Part shown: one piece after another, positions 18,313-28,556 of the stretch
How the letters are laid out: each line of letters opens with the position of its first letter
How positions within the stretch are numbered: the first letter of the stretch is position 1
Origin: Paenibacillus sp. yr247
GTDB lineage: Bacteria > Bacillota > Bacilli > Paenibacillales > NBRC-103111
Direction of reading: 5' to 3'
Assembly: GCF_900103825.1 (NCBI RefSeq)
Contig: NZ_FNIF01000001.1
Span: 496,001 to 560,000 of the forward strand
Length of the DNA: 64,000 nucleotides
Made by a program: the position numbers and the translations under genes
The notes under the pieces: generated by a model
What the model saw: only the letters and a program-made list of their open reading frames with translations
What the model was told of the DNA's origin: nothing
Databases searched by the model: none

Positions 18313-21300
18313 ATGCCAAAAAATAATACACTCAAAAAGATCCTCGTTATCGGTTCCGGTCCGATCGTTATTGGTCAGGCAGCGGAATTTGACTATGCAG
18401 GCACGCAAGCTTGCCAAGCGCTTAAAGAAGAAGGCATGGAAGTAATCCTGATCAACAGCAACCCAGCTACAATCATGACGGATACGAACATGGCGGATAA
18501 AGTATATATCGAACCGATTACCCTTGAGTTTGTTACGCAAATCATTCGTCAAGAACGTCCTGATGGTTTGCTTCCAACACTCGGTGGTCAAACGGGTCTA
18601 AACATGGCTGTTGAGCTAGCTCGTGCAGGGGTTCTGGAAAGTGAGAACGTGAAGCTTCTAGGAACTCAGCTTACGGCGATTGAGAAAGCAGAGGACCGTG
18701 ACCTTTTCAGAGACTTAATGAGAGAATTAGAGCAGCCGGTACCGGATAGCGTAATCGTAACGACAGTCGCTCAAGCGGTTGATTTTGCTAACGAAATCGG
18801 CTTTCCAATCATCATTCGCCCTGCCTACACATTAGGTGGAACAGGCGGCGGTATATGTAACACGATGGAAGAGTTGACGGATATCGTTGCTTCCGGAATT
18901 CGCTACAGCCCGATTGGCCAATGTCTCGTTGAGCGCAGTATTGCGGGGATGAAAGAAGTCGAGTACGAGGTTATGCGTGATGCGAACGATAACTGCATCG
19001 TTGTATGTAACATGGAGAATTTTGATCCAGTTGGTGTACATACCGGAGATAGTATCGTTGTGGCGCCAAGCCAAACGTTGTCAGATCGAGAGTATCAAAT
19101 GCTGCGTTCTGCTTCACTTAAAATCATTCGTGCCTTGAACATTGAGGGTGGATGTAACGTACAGTACGCACTTGATCCACATAGTTTCCAATACTACGTA
19201 ATCGAAGTGAACCCGCGTGTAAGCCGTTCTTCAGCGCTTGCTTCCAAAGCAACGGGCTATCCGATTGCGAAAATGGCTGCTAAAATTGCGATTGGCTATA
19301 CGCTTGATGAGCTTGTCAACCCGGTAACAGGTCAAACCTATGCATGCTTCGAACCAGCGCTTGACTATATCGTTTCCAAGATTCCACGCTGGCCATTCGA
19401 TAAATTTACAGCTGCAAACCGCAAGCTGGGCACACAAATGAAAGCGACTGGCGAAGTTATGGCGATTGGCCGTACATTCGAAGAGTCTATTCATAAAGCT
19501 GTTCGTTCCTTGGAGATCGGCGTACACCGTTTGTTCCTTAAAGAAACGGATCTTTTAGATCAAGAAACATTGGAATCCCGCCTGCAAAAGCCGGACGATG
19601 AGCGGTTGTTCTTATTAGCAGAAGCTTACCGCAGAGGCTATACCGTGGAAAAATTGCAAAAATTGACGAATATTGACTGGTGGTTCTTGAATAAACTGGA
19701 TGGCCTGATTAAATACGAGAAAGAAATTGCGGCGAGCGAACTCACAAACGAGCTGCTTTTCGAAACAAAACGTAAAGGCTTTACAGACCGTGCAATTGCC
19801 GAGATTCGTACTCTGGCTGGTTGCTCGACATTCACGAAAGAAGCAGAGTTGAGAATGCATCGTTTGAAGCAAAATATCAAGCCAGTCTACAAAATGGTAG
19901 ATACTTGTGCAGCAGAATTCGAAGCATCAACGCCATACTACTATTCCACTTATGAGCAAGAAGATGAAGTAACAGAAACAACTAAAGAGAAAGTTGTTGT
20001 ACTTGGCTCTGGTCCGATCCGTATCGGTCAAGGGATCGAGTTCGACTACTCAACGGTTCATGCTGTATGGGCAATTCAAGCAGCAGGTTATGAAGCAGTT
20101 ATCATCAACAACAACCCAGAGACCGTATCGACTGACTTCAATACATCCGATCGCTTATACTTCGAGCCTCTTTTCTTTGAAGATGTAATGAACGTCATCG
20201 AGCGCGAGAATCCAATCGGGGTTATCGTTCAGTTCGGTGGTCAAACAGCGATTAACTTAGCAGCGCCTCTTTCCAAAGCAGGTGTGCGCATTCTCGGTTC
20301 TGATCTTGAAAGTATCGATACAGCAGAGGATCGTAAAAAATTCGAAGCTCTTCTTAGCAAGCTTTCTATTGCACAACCACCAGGCGGTACGGTAACATCC
20401 GTCGATCAAGCCGTAGGTACTGCAGCGAAATTCGGTTATCCGGTAATCGTTCGCCCTTCTTATGTCCTAGGTGGACGCGCGATGGAAATCGTCTACTCCG
20501 ATGAAGAATTGCTAAGCTACATGGAATATGCGGTTAAAATCAACCCTGAGCATCCGGTCCTTATTGACCGCTATATGTTAGGCAAAGAGGTAGAGGTTGA
20601 TGCGATTTGTGATAGAGAAACGGTCTTAATTCCTGGAATTATGGAACACGTTGAACGCGCAGGGGTTCACTCCGGTGACTCTATCGCGGTTTATCCGCCA
20701 CAATCCCTTTCTGATGAGATCAAACAACAAATTATCGATATTACTACGAAAATCGGTCTTGAGCTGAACGTAGTGGGCTTGGTTAACATCCAGTTCGTTA
20801 TCCACAACGATCAAGTGTATGTGATCGAGGTAAACCCGCGTTCTTCCAGAACCGTGCCTTTCTTGAGTAAAGTAACGAACATTCCAATGGCTAATGTGGC
20901 TACACGCGTCATTATGGGACAAAAGCTCACGGATATGGGTTACCAAAGCGGACTATGGCCAGAAGATAAGTACGTATCTGTTAAAGTGCCTGTGTTCTCC
21001 TTTGCGAAGCTTCGCCGTGTAGACACAACACTCGGACCAGAGATGAAATCAACGGGCGAGGTTATGGGACGCGATATCAATTTTGCTAAAGCACTATACA
21101 AAGGCTTAATTGGTGCGGGCATGAAAATCCCTGCTGCTGGTTCAGTCGTAGTAACTGTGGCTGATAAAGATAAAGAAGAAGCGATTGAAATCCTGAAGGG
21201 CTTCTACCGTCTTGGATATAAAATCATTGCTACAGGCGGAACGGCTACAGCCATTCAAGAAGCTGGACTTCCAGTAACGACTGTTCACAAGCTGAGCGAA

Positions 21301-21522
21301 GGTTCACCAAACATCTTGGATCTGATCCGCAGTGGTGAGGCGCAGTTCGTAGTGAACACCCTGACCAAAGGTAAAACGCCTGAACGCGATGGTTTCCGCA
21401 TTCGTCGTGAAGCGGTTGAGAATGGTGTGGTTTGCATGACATCGCTGGATACCGTAAGAGCTCTTGTAAATATGCTTGAAGCGATCAACTTCTCCTCACG
21501 TGCAATGCCAATTCATGTCTAA
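18313..21522 (+). CDS. carB: Carbamoyl-phosphate synthase large subunit
   Basis: Makes carbamoyl phosphate from bicarbonate, ammonia and two ATP. The 1069-aa product has the duplicated architecture: first ATP-grasp half (1-400, ending near [20 protein letters not shown]), oligomerisation domain (about 400-550), second ATP-grasp half (550-935, [15 protein letters not shown]) and a C-terminal MGS-like allosteric domain (about 935-1069). GSGPIVIGQ and GSGPIRIGQ begin the two halves. Length is typical. AAGGAGG of the hairpin-SD element lies 9 bases upstream. Confidence 0.97.
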   Translation: MPKNNTLKKILVIGSGPIVIGQAAEFDYAGTQACQALKEEGMEVILINSNPATIMTDTNMADKVYIEPITLEFVTQIIRQERPDGLLPTLGGQTGLNMAVELARAGVLESENVKLLGTQLTAIEKAEDRDLFRDLMRELEQPVPDSVIVTTVAQAVDFANEIGFPIIIRPAYTLGGTGGGICNTMEELTDIVASGIRYSPIGQCLVERSIAGMKEVEYEVMRDANDNCIVVCNMENFDPVGVHTGDSIVVAPSQTLSDREYQMLRSASLKIIRALNIEGGCNVQYALDPHSFQYYVIEVNPRVSRSSALASKATGYPIAKMAAKIAIGYTLDELVNPVTGQTYACFEPALDYIVSKIPRWPFDKFTAANRKLGTQMKATGEVMAIGRTFEESIHKAVRSLEIGVHRLFLKETDLLDQETLESRLQKPDDERLFLLAEAYRRGYTVEKLQKLTNIDWWFLNKLDGLIKYEKEIAASELTNELLFETKRKGFTDRAIAEIRTLAGCSTFTKEAELRMHRLKQNIKPVYKMVDTCAAEFEASTPYYYSTYEQEDEVTETTKEKVVVLGSGPIRIGQGIEFDYSTVHAVWAIQAAGYEAVIINNNPETVSTDFNTSDRLYFEPLFFEDVMNVIERENPIGVIVQFGGQTAINLAAPLSKAGVRILGSDLESIDTAEDRKKFEALLSKLSIAQPPGGTVTSVDQAVGTAAKFGYPVIVRPSYVLGGRAMEIVYSDEELLSYMEYAVKINPEHPVLIDRYMLGKEVEVDAICDRETVLIPGIMEHVERAGVHSGDSIAVYPPQSLSDEIKQQIIDITTKIGLELNVVGLVNIQFVIHNDQVYVIEVNPRSSRTVPFLSKVTNIPMANVATRVIMGQKLTDMGYQSGLWPEDKYVSVKVPVFSFAKLRRVDTTLGPEMKSTGEVMGRDINFAKALYKGLIGAGMKIPAAGSVVVTVADKDKEEAIEILKGFYRLGYKIIATGGTATAIQEAGLPVTTVHKLSEGSPNILDLIRSGEAQFVVNTLTKGKTPERDGFRIRREAVENGVVCMTSLDTVRALVNMLEAINFSSRAMPIHV

Positions 21523-21537
21523 GGGAGGCTGCCGAAC

Positions 21538-22266
21538 TTGGGTATATTAACTCGTACGGATGTTGCCGGACGCATTATGGTTGCTCTGGATTATGCGAAC
21601 GCAGAAGGTGCTGAAGGGCTGCTGAAGCAGCTCGAAGGCATCCCTTGCTACGTGAAGGTGGGCATGCAGCTGTTCTATGCTGCAGGTCCCGGCTTCGTAG
21701 AAAGCCTGAAAGATCGTGGCTACAAGGTGTTTCTCGATGTGAAGATGCATGACATCCCGAACACAGTCAAAGGCGGCGCGGAAAGCGTGACGCGCCTTGG
21801 GGTTGATGTGTTCAATGTCCATGCTGCCGGAGGCAAGCAGATGATGGAAGCCGCCTTGGAGGGTGTCGACAAGGGGCTGGCAAGTGGAGCTGAACGCCCG
21901 ATTGTCATCGGCGTGACGCAATTGACCAGCACCAGCCAACTGGTGCTGAATGACGAGATCGGCCTGACCGGCACGGTTGAGCAGGCCGTCATTCGTTATG
22001 CCCGCTTGGCGCATGCCGCGGGGCTGCAGGGTGTCGTTGCGTCACCGCTCGAGGTGACGGCGGTTAAGGCGGCGTGCGGTGACGGATTTGTCACCGTAAC
22101 GCCGGGCATCCGCCCTGCGGGAGCCGACGTAGGCGACCAGTCGCGCATCATGACGCCGTCCGAGGCGTTTGCGCAGGGGACGGACTACGTTGTGATCGGC
22201 AGGCCGATCACGGGCGCAGCGGATCCACGAGCAGCGATTGAAGCGATTATCGATTCAATTGTGTAA
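21538..22266 (+). CDS. pyrF: Orotidine 5'-phosphate decarboxylase
   Basis: Final step to UMP. The 242-aa TIM barrel carries the catalytic Asp-Lys-Asp cluster in [12 protein letters not shown] and the phosphate-binding [10 protein letters not shown]. The TTG at 21538 is the start, with GGGAGG 9 bases upstream; there is no competing ATG near the N-terminus. The gene is visibly richer in G+C than carB, mostly in its second half. It follows carB by 15 bases. No pyrK or pyrD lies before it, unlike in B. subtilis. Confidence 0.95.
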   Translation: MGILTRTDVAGRIMVALDYANAEGAEGLLKQLEGIPCYVKVGMQLFYAAGPGFVESLKDRGYKVFLDVKMHDIPNTVKGGAESVTRLGVDVFNVHAAGGKQMMEAALEGVDKGLASGAERPIVIGVTQLTSTSQLVLNDEIGLTGTVEQAVIRYARLAHAAGLQGVVASPLEVTAVKAACGDGFVTVTPGIRPAGADVGDQSRIMTPSEAFAQGTDYVVIGRPITGAADPRAAIEAIIDSIV

Positions 22267-22319
22267 CACGAGAGGCAGCAGCCAGGCCTTGGTCTAACAA
22301 CGGAAGGAACGGTGGAAGC

Positions 22320-22961
22320 ATGAGTCAACTCGAAACAATTGCGCAGCATATCGCGGCGTCATTATTAGATATAGAAGCGGTAGCACTTCGACCGCAGCAG
22401 CCTTTTACATGGACATCGGGCCTCAAATCGCCGATTTACTGTGATAATCGCCTGACGATGTCGCATCCAGCTATTCGCGAATCGATCGCTGACGGCTTTG
22501 TAGCTTTGATTCAAGAAAAATTTCCGGATGCTGAGGTCGTTGCTGGCACGGCAACAGCTGGTATCCCTCATGCCGCTTGGGTTGCTCAGAAGCTAGGACT
22601 CCCGATGATTTACATTCGTGATAAAGCTAAAGGGCATGGCAAGGAGAACTTGATTGAGGGATCTGTGAAGCCAGGACAAAAGGTTATCGTGATTGAGGAT
22701 CTCATCTCTACAGGGGGCAGTTCTTTGAAAGCGGCTATTGCTGTCAAAGATGCAGGAGCCGTGGCGCTAGGTGTGCTCGCGATTTTCTCCTACCAACTTG
22801 ATAAAGCTACGGAAGCTTTTCAAGCTGCTGAAATGCCGCTGCATACACTTTCTAACTACTCTACTTTGCTCGAAGTGGCTTTAGAGAAGGGGAAGATCAA
22901 GGAAGCGGATATGGAACTGCTTCGCTCTTGGAGAACGAATCCTGCTGCATTTGGCGTGTAG
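22320..22961 (+). CDS. pyrE: Orotate phosphoribosyltransferase
   Basis: Adds phosphoribose from PRPP to orotate. The 213-aa product has the PRPP motif [14 protein letters not shown] near residue 125 and the catalytic-loop block [26 protein letters not shown] lies upstream of the ATG. It is the last gene of the operon and is followed by a strong terminator about 110 bases downstream. Confidence 0.96.
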   Translation: MSQLETIAQHIAASLLDIEAVALRPQQPFTWTSGLKSPIYCDNRLTMSHPAIRESIADGFVALIQEKFPDAEVVAGTATAGIPHAAWVAQKLGLPMIYIRDKAKGHGKENLIEGSVKPGQKVIVIEDLISTGGSSLKAAIAVKDAGAVALGVLAIFSYQLDKATEAFQAAEMPLHTLSNYSTLLEVALEKGKIKEADMELLRSWRTNPAAFGV

Positions 22962-23075
22962 ATGCGAAGATAGACGAATTCGAATACAGGAATTTCTAAG
23001 TCCCAACAGCTGGTTACCGCTTCAGCGGCGCCGCATTGGTGGAATCTCGACATCCAGCAAATCGGTTCATCATGG

Positions 23076-23118
23076 AAGAAGCTCTACCTTTACGAAAAGG
23101 AGAGCTTCTTTTTTTTCA
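23076..23118 (+). terminator. Terminator of the pyr operon
   Basis: AAGAAGCTCT pairs with AGAGCTTCTT, with an inner CCTT/AAGG, and is followed by a run of eight T. Confidence 0.9.
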
Positions 23119-23259
23119 TTTATGAAAGTATTATGTTTCCTCGACATAGCGTTATAGAGGAAACATAAGAGATCGATGTTCCCCAATTGTTAGTTTAACC
23201 TCAATCTCAAGTCAAATAACGTATCGACGTTCCCTATCGACAGAAGAATTAAATAGAGT

Positions 23260-24135
23260 TTATCTTTGTTTGGTCAACAGCTGGATGAACGTTTGCAATG
23301 GCTGGGACATCCACTTTTTGGGATGCAGCAGCAGTTGAAGGTCCAGTTTTAAGTCAGTATGTGAAAAAGGTAGATGTGCCAGTTTACCTAGTTCGAGTTC
23401 GTTCTGAACAGCAATGCGTGGCAGAAGGGCGATGCCAAGCCCATTCATGACGCAGTGTTTAATTGTTTCTAAATTACCGAGCTCGAATCCAATTCGAAAC
23501 GGGACTGCATGATCTTTCAGCAATTTCTCAAACATACCACGATAGATGCAGCTCTCTTCTGTGACAATAAATTCAGCTTGCTGAAATTCGGTTAGTTGAA
23601 TCTGTGTTTGCTTAGTGAGGGGATGCTCTAATGGTGCTACTAAAACTAATGGTTCTTCTCTGACCTTCGTACAGCTAAGCATCGTGTCTGCCGGATAACG
23701 ATCCAGCAGTAGACCAATGTCATAATCGCCTTCTCTTACTTTGGTGATTAGGGATGCTTCACTGTCAGGGAGGAGCTGAATATTCAATTTAGGATAAAGT
23801 TGTTTCAGCTCTTGTAAATAGGGCGGTAAGTAGTATGCGGAGAGCGAGTTAATCGTACCGATGCTAAGCGTTCCGCTCACTTGGCTTGCCACCATTTCTT
23901 TGGATTGTTCGTAGAGGTCAAGCATTTGCAAGACTAGCTTTAGCAAGCTTTCACCAGGTGGTGTTAACCGAAGCTGACGCCCGTATCTCTCGAAGAGTGG
24001 TAGGCCATATTCTCGCTCCAGCTTCTGAATTTGCATCGTAATACTCGATTGCGCATAGCCCAATTCTTCAGCGGCTCTTGTGAAACTTTTTCTCCGGGCA
24101 ACCTCCCGAAAGGTTCGGAAATAGGTTAAATCCAT
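23260..24135 (-). CDS. LysR-family transcriptional regulator
   Basis: A 291-aa LysR-type activator/repressor. The winged helix-turn-helix is at 1-60 (MDLTYFRTFREVARRKSFTR, AEELGYAQSSITMQIQKLE), with a substrate-binding domain at about 90-291. ATG 24135 is preferred: GAGGAG precedes it by 5-6 bases and the product aligns with LysR N-termini, while the longer frame to 24159 adds a non-homologous extension. It is divergent from the DapA-family gene at 24259, the classic arrangement for a LysR target. The inducer is unknown. Confidence 0.9.
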   Translation of the reverse strand: MDLTYFRTFREVARRKSFTRAAEELGYAQSSITMQIQKLEREYGLPLFERYGRQLRLTPPGESLLKLVLQMLDLYEQSKEMVASQVSGTLSIGTINSLSAYYLPPYLQELKQLYPKLNIQLLPDSEASLITKVREGDYDIGLLLDRYPADTMLSCTKVREEPLVLVAPLEHPLTKQTQIQLTEFQQAEFIVTEESCIYRGMFEKLLKDHAVPFRIGFELGNLETIKHCVMNGLGIALLPRIAVQNELELGKLAHLPFSHTDLKLDLQLLLHPKKWMSQPLQTFIQLLTKQR

Positions 24136-24154
24136 CGGAACTCCTCGCTCTATT

Positions 24155-24169
24155 ATCAAAATTTTTGAT
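24155..24169. promoter_or_regulatory. Candidate LysR operator
   Basis: A perfect 15-base dyad, ATCAAAA-T-TTTTGAT, fits the T-N11-A pattern. It lies in the short region between the divergent lysR and dapA-family genes. Confidence 0.5.
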
Positions 24170-24258
24170 GAGTATTATCATTTATTATAGATAACTGTGA
24201 TGCAATGTTCCATGATAAAGTGAATGTACACATAAATTAGCGCAGGGAGATGGTTAAG

Positions 24259-25134
24259 ATGTTAAGAGAGAAGGACTTACATGGTATTTATGTACCGATT
24301 ATTACGCCATTTGATGAGGACTATGAGGTGGATGCAGCTTCTTTTTATAATCATGTTTACAATGTGTTTCAAGATGATGTGGATGGACTAGTTGTCAATG
24401 GAACGACGGGAGAGTCGCCAACAATCACAAGTGAGGAGCTTGGGATTTTGTTCACCACGGCACAGGCCGCTCGCGAGGCTGCACATGTAAATGTTCCGCT
24501 CGTCGTAGGTACAGGGACGAATGATACGTTATCAACTGTGAGAAAAACAGAAGCTGCAGGGAAATTAGGTGCTGACGCAGCCTTAGTTGTAGTACCTTAC
24601 TATAATAGGCCAAGCCAACAAGGGATTATTGAGCATTTTCGCAAAGCAGCAAGTGTCGGAGTGCCGATCATTTTATACGAAGCACCGCATCGTACCGGTG
24701 TGACACTGGAACTAGACACCGTACGTACGATACTAGATATCGACGGTGTTATTGGTATGAAAGACAGTACGCCGAACACGAGGTTGGTATCGGAGCTTAC
24801 GCGTTTGGGCTCGAAGCCGATTTTATGTGGTGAAGATTCCCTGCTATTTGCAGCGCTAAGCTCGGGAGCTAAAGGAGTAATGAGCGCGTCAGCGAATGTG
24901 GAGACCGAGCGATTTGTTGCTTTCTATCGACATTTTCTAGCAGGTCAACACGAGCAGAGCAAGCAGCTTTTCGATGAATTGCTTCCGCTCATTCGACTTC
25001 TCTTCGAAGAGCCCAATCCGGCTCCACTCAAATGGCTGCTTGAGCAGCAAGGTGTGATTGAATCGGGAATACTTCGATTGCCTCTAATGTCGGTGACGGA
25101 AGGGTTGAAGGAGAAGTTAGCGGTGTATGTGTAA
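24259..25134 (+). CDS. DapA/NAL-family lyase (dihydrodipicolinate synthase-like)
   Basis: A 291-aa TIM-barrel aldolase of the DHDPS/N-acetylneuraminate lyase family. The Schiff-base lysine lies in IGMKDST (about 160), the tyrosine in PYYNRPSQQG, and the pyruvate-binding threonines in NGTTGESPT. ATG 24259 has AGGGAG 9 bases upstream; the ATG at 24250 abuts that SD. The family includes true lysine-pathway enzymes and catabolic aldolases. LysR control and a RidA neighbour, with no other lysine gene adjacent, suggest a specialised or catabolic role, but DHDPS activity cannot be excluded. Confidence 0.85.
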   Translation: MLREKDLHGIYVPIITPFDEDYEVDAASFYNHVYNVFQDDVDGLVVNGTTGESPTITSEELGILFTTAQAAREAAHVNVPLVVGTGTNDTLSTVRKTEAAGKLGADAALVVVPYYNRPSQQGIIEHFRKAASVGVPIILYEAPHRTGVTLELDTVRTILDIDGVIGMKDSTPNTRLVSELTRLGSKPILCGEDSLLFAALSSGAKGVMSASANVETERFVAFYRHFLAGQHEQSKQLFDELLPLIRLLFEEPNPAPLKWLLEQQGVIESGILRLPLMSVTEGLKEKLAVYV

Positions 25135-25157
25135 GTAAAAAAAGAGGTGAACATACG

Positions 25158-25550
25158 ATGAATCGAGTTAGAGTTTTTACAGGTTCGCCTTGGGAGCCGC
25201 TTGTAGGTTATTGTAGGGCGATCCGGGTTGGGAACCGCATCGAGGTTGCCGGAACAACAGCGATGAGAGATGGAGAGGTAGTCGGCGTAGGTAATGCCTA
25301 TGAGCAAACGCGATTTGTCCTCCAGACGATCGAACAGGCATTGAAAGAACTCGGTGCACACATGTCGGATGTAATTCGAACCCGCATGTATGTGACGGAT
25401 ATTTCCTTATGGCAGGAGTTCGGTCGCGCCCATGGTGAGTATTTCCGTGACGTACAACCTGTGGCTACAATGGTTGAAGTGAGGGCATTGATAGATCCAT
25501 TGTTGATGATAGAGATTGAGGTTGAAGCTATGTTGGTTGACGAAGCATAG
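25158..25550 (+). CDS. RidA/YjgF-family protein
   Basis: A 130-aa RidA-family (enamine/imine deaminase-like) protein. Family landmarks are VGNRIEVAGTTAMRDG, QTRFVLQTIEQALKELGAHMSDVIRTRMYVTD and the C-terminal MIEIEVEAMLVD. An arginine typical of active RidA is present in VIRTRMYVTD; the exact active-site set cannot be judged by eye. AGAGGTG lies upstream of the ATG. It follows the DapA-family gene by 23 bases and is probably co-transcribed, which may mean it clears reactive intermediates made by that enzyme. Confidence 0.85.
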   Translation: MNRVRVFTGSPWEPLVGYCRAIRVGNRIEVAGTTAMRDGEVVGVGNAYEQTRFVLQTIEQALKELGAHMSDVIRTRMYVTDISLWQEFGRAHGEYFRDVQPVATMVEVRALIDPLLMIEIEVEAMLVDEA

Positions 25551-25578
25551 AGATGCACTAAGAGTTGGTTTTTAAGTA

Positions 25579-25642
25579 AAAAAGCGCTTATCCCCCGTAG
25601 ATGGCAACGTAATGATCGCTATCAAAGGGGGAAGCGCTTTTT
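25579..25642. terminator. Bidirectional terminator after the RidA-like gene
   Basis: AAAAGCGCTTATCCCCC pairs with GGGGGAAGCGCTTTT around a roughly 25-base loop. A and T runs on both sides serve the convergent GNAT gene as well. Confidence 0.8.
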
Positions 25643-25667
25643 GTTTAGTGGCTTGGCAAATCGACCC

Positions 25668-26174
25668 TTATCCTACACGTTTACCAAGAATAATGAGGTC
25701 GCGTTCGATCCCGTCCAGCTCGGCAATGCCAGGCAGATGCGCCCAATTTTCGAAGCCGAATTTGCGGAAAAGGTATAGACTAGGTTCGTTGTGACCGAAG
25801 ATGAAGCCTAGTAAGGTCTTCAGCCCTAGCTTTGGACTAGCGTCAATGGCTTGCTCCATCAGGTAACGACCTATGCCTTGGCCGCGAAAAGCTTCATCGA
25901 CGTAAATGCTGACTTCCGCAGTGGCGTTATAGGCAGGTCGGCCGTAAAAGGATTGGAAGCTAAGCCATCCGCAAATGCCGGAGCCGTTTTCTAGTACCCA
26001 TAACGGGCGGAAATTCGCTGAGTGCTCATGGAACCAGCCTTCGCGACTTGCTGTGGTGACGGGTTCTGTATCAGCGGTAACCATACGTCCTGCGATGGTA
26101 GAATTATAAATTCGTACAATTTCCGCTAAGTCTTCCAAATTTGCATCGCGGATGGTTAGATGCGTCGTGCTCAT
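25668..26174 (-). CDS. GNAT N-acetyltransferase, phosphinothricin acetyltransferase-like
   Basis: A 168-aa GNAT of the Pat/YwnH type. Typical blocks are [38 protein letters not shown] (acetyl-CoA pyrophosphate loop RGQGIG) and the [17 protein letters not shown] segment. The ATG at 26174 gives a family-like N-terminus; a TTG at 26195 would add seven residues. It is 23 bases downstream of the M20 dipeptidase gene on the same strand. Substrate is unknown; resistance to phosphinothricin-like compounds or amino-acid acetylation are family possibilities. Confidence 0.85.
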   Translation of the reverse strand: MSTTHLTIRDANLEDLAEIVRIYNSTIAGRMVTADTEPVTTASREGWFHEHSANFRPLWVLENGSGICGWLSFQSFYGRPAYNATAEVSIYVDEAFRGQGIGRYLMEQAIDASPKLGLKTLLGFIFGHNEPSLYLFRKFGFENWAHLPGIAELDGIERDLIILGKRVG

Positions 26175-26197
26175 GGTTAGGCTCAGTCCTCTCAAAC

Positions 26198-27574
26198 TTA
26201 TTCATTCATTGCGGCAAGTTTCAACCAGAAGCGGCTGATTGTCTCTGTTCCTTTATCCCAATTGACCAAATGGAAATGCTCATTCGGCGCATGCAGGTTT
26301 TCACCTGGCAAGCCAAAGCCAAGCAGAACAACCGGTGCGTCCAATACACGTCCTAACACTTCAACAATTGGGATTGAACCTCCGCTTCGTGTATATACAG
26401 GCCAGACGCCATAGGTATCCTCATAAGCTTCCGCGGCTGCTACCATTACAGGCTCATCTATTGGTGTTATAAAAGGGTTTCCGCGCAGCTGGCGGTCTAA
26501 AGTAACTTTTACGCCGGGCAGGGGTAGAGCATGAATATGTGTTTCAATGGCATCCATGATTTCTTCCGGTACTTGTGCGGCAACGAGACGGCAAGCAATT
26601 TTGGCAGCAGCACGATTAGGAATGATCGGTTTAATGCCTTCACCTTGGAAGCCTCCGCTCACAGATGTAATTTCCAAAGTCGGTCTGGACGTCGTTTGTT
26701 CATAGAATGAGAACCCTTTTTCCCCAAATAACGTGTCGACATTTAAGTCTGACCGAACCTTGTTCGAGTCTGGTTCTACTTGTTTAAAAGCTTCGCGTTC
26801 TTTGTCTGAAAGCACGATGACGCGATCATAGAAGCCCTTAACAGCTACATAACCATTCTCATCATGGAAGGAACTCAGCAGCTTAGATAAAGCGTGAATC
26901 GGATTTTGAACAGCGCCGCCGAACAGACCTGAATGCAAGTCGCTATTTGCGCCGTCAACCGTAATTTCAAATCCAGCTAGACCGCGAAGACCATACATGA
27001 GTGCAGGTTTGCCTGGTCCTTGCATTTGGGTATCCGAAAGCATAATGGCATCGGCTTGTAATTTGTCTTTATACTTTTCCACGAATGGAGGCAGGTTCTT
27101 ACTTGCAATTTCTTCTTCGCCTTCTATACAAAATTTCAAATTAACAGGAAGACTGCCGTGCGTGTGTAAAAAAGCTTCAACCGCTTTGACGTAAAGCAGC
27201 AGCTGACCTTTATCATCTGTGCTGCCGCGGCCAAATAGCTTGCCATCTCGAATAACAGGCTCAAAAGGAGGTGTGTTCCATAGCTCTAGCGGTTCAGCCG
27301 GTTGAACATCATAGTGTCCGTAGACGAGCACAGTCGGTTTACCCGGAGCATGCAACCAGTCGGCATAGACCACAGGATGTCCACCTGTAGCCATAATCTC
27401 GATGTTCTCGAGACCTGCTTGTTTCAAGGACTGAGCTGTCCATTCAGCACAGCGAATCATGTCGGGTTGGTGTTCAGCAACAGCACTTATACTCGGTATC
27501 CGCAAAAACTGCATTAATTCCTCTATGTGTTGATCTCTTTGCGCATCCAAATAGGTTTTGATCGTCTCAATCAT
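26198..27574 (-). CDS. M20-family dipeptidase / deacylase
   Basis: A 458-aa M20 metallopeptidase related to carnosinase-type dipeptidases. Metal-site blocks are [27 protein letters not shown] and the catalytic [13 protein letters not shown]; the histidine of [13 protein letters not shown] closes the site. A lid domain spans about 190-350. The ATG is preceded by AAGGAGAAATC. No signal peptide is seen, so it is cytoplasmic. The likely role is peptide breakdown for nutrition or recycling; the exact substrate cannot be read from sequence. Confidence 0.88.
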   Translation of the reverse strand: MIETIKTYLDAQRDQHIEELMQFLRIPSISAVAEHQPDMIRCAEWTAQSLKQAGLENIEIMATGGHPVVYADWLHAPGKPTVLVYGHYDVQPAEPLELWNTPPFEPVIRDGKLFGRGSTDDKGQLLLYVKAVEAFLHTHGSLPVNLKFCIEGEEEIASKNLPPFVEKYKDKLQADAIMLSDTQMQGPGKPALMYGLRGLAGFEITVDGANSDLHSGLFGGAVQNPIHALSKLLSSFHDENGYVAVKGFYDRVIVLSDKEREAFKQVEPDSNKVRSDLNVDTLFGEKGFSFYEQTTSRPTLEITSVSGGFQGEGIKPIIPNRAAAKIACRLVAAQVPEEIMDAIETHIHALPLPGVKVTLDRQLRGNPFITPIDEPVMVAAAEAYEDTYGVWPVYTRSGGSIPIVEVLGRVLDAPVVLLGFGLPGENLHAPNEHFHLVNWDKGTETISRFWLKLAAMNE

Positions 27575-27706
27575 GTTTGATTTCTCCTTCTTTTAAGCAA
27601 TAATAAAAAGTTGCTTCTTTTAAGTTCCCCAAAGGCAGGAAAATTCCTGCAATTAAGTGAAAAAGTAAAGGCAAGTCTTCTAAATTCTTGGTAAGGAGCT
27701 AAATCA

Positions 27707-28252
27707 ATGAAGCTATTGTGTAAGACGGAACGAATGTCATTAGTCATGCTGGACCGTTCGTCAACGGATCTGGTGCTGGATTATGTGATACGCAATCGAG
27801 CTTTTCTGGAACCCTGGGAATTGGAGCGCAATGAAGCGTATTTTACAAGGGCTTATCAGGCTGATCAGTTGGAACAGGAAGCGAAAAAGATCGAGGAAGG
27901 CCAATTAATTAAGGCTTGGCTCATGATTGAGGACCGAGTTGTGGGGTCAATCTCCCTTAGTAATATTGTCAGAGGCGCATTTCAATCGTGCCATTTGGGC
28001 TACCGGATGGATGAGAACCTCCTCAATCGGGGATTAATGACGGAGGGACTGAAAGCGATCATCGCCTATGCATTTGAAGAAATGTCCTTGCACCGCATTG
28101 AAGCAAATATTATGCCTCGAAATGGTGCTTCCTTGAAGGTCGTTGCGAAGTTAGGCTTCTACGAAGAGGGCCTGGCGCTGAAATATTTAAAAATTCATGG
28201 TGTTTGGGAAGACCATATTCATATGGTGCTGCGGAATAAAGCGATGGAATAA
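27707..28252 (+). CDS. GNAT N-acetyltransferase, RimJ/RimL-like
   Basis: A 181-aa member of the RimJ/RimL acetyltransferase group. It shows the starting ERMSLVMLDRSS segment, HLGYRMDENLLNRGLMTEGLKAII (CoA-binding region) and HRIEANIMPRNGASLKVVAKLGFYEEG. GGTAAGGAG lies 10-11 bases before the ATG. Its natural targets in Bacillus relatives are ribosomal or other protein N-termini or small molecules. It stands alone between two terminators. Confidence 0.85.
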   Translation: MKLLCKTERMSLVMLDRSSTDLVLDYVIRNRAFLEPWELERNEAYFTRAYQADQLEQEAKKIEEGQLIKAWLMIEDRVVGSISLSNIVRGAFQSCHLGYRMDENLLNRGLMTEGLKAIIAYAFEEMSLHRIEANIMPRNGASLKVVAKLGFYEEGLALKYLKIHGVWEDHIHMVLRNKAME

Positions 28253-28287
28253 AGGATGGAATATCGCGAGCCAAAAATGATAAACAA

Positions 28288-28335
28288 TAAAGACCGTTTT
28301 TCGCTATGAAGTTATAGCGATAAAACGGTCTTTAT
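28288..28335 (+). terminator. Terminator after the GNAT gene
   Basis: A long stem: ATAAAGACCGTTTT pairs with AAAACGGTCTTTAT, with an inner CGCTAT/ATAGCG. The T tail is contributed by the 3' arm. Confidence 0.8.
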
Positions 28336-28440
28336 ATGTTTTTAAGCTTACGAACGTAAAGTTTTATTCCCTGTGAATTGGATTAGATCAGGTAGAGACA
28401 AATTACAAGATGGAGTGATAACTCTAATAGATTCATACAA

Positions 28441-28509
28441 ACGGTATATCGCCAAAAAGTTTTCAGGAAATTTTCAGTTTCACCGGAACTTTTTGGAAGG
28501 ATATACCGT
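28441..28509. repeat. Two-step inverted repeat upstream of the ABC efflux operon
   Basis: ACGGTATATC (28441-28450) pairs perfectly with GATATACCGT (28500-28509), and inside it CCAAAAAGTT (28452-28461) pairs perfectly with AACTTTTTGG (28487-28496). The arms are offset by a small bulge and enclose a loop of about 25 bases. No T run follows. It lies about 50 bases before the first ATPase gene and could be a leader RNA structure or an operator. Confidence 0.7.
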
Positions 28510-28556
28510 CTATTTTATCATACATTCAGTTTGGAAAAGAAAGGAAGACCTACCAT

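Noticed and set aside
27595..27616. AAGCAA/TTGCTT hairpin before the M20 dipeptidase gene as another leader-element copy
   Set aside because: Same position relative to the SD but different sequence; lacks the AGTTTT/CTA/AAAAC core, so not counted.
28345..28370. Possible further copy of the hairpin-SD element (GCTTACGAACGTAAAGTTTT)
   Set aside because: Only the 5' block and first arm match; no second arm and no SD follow.
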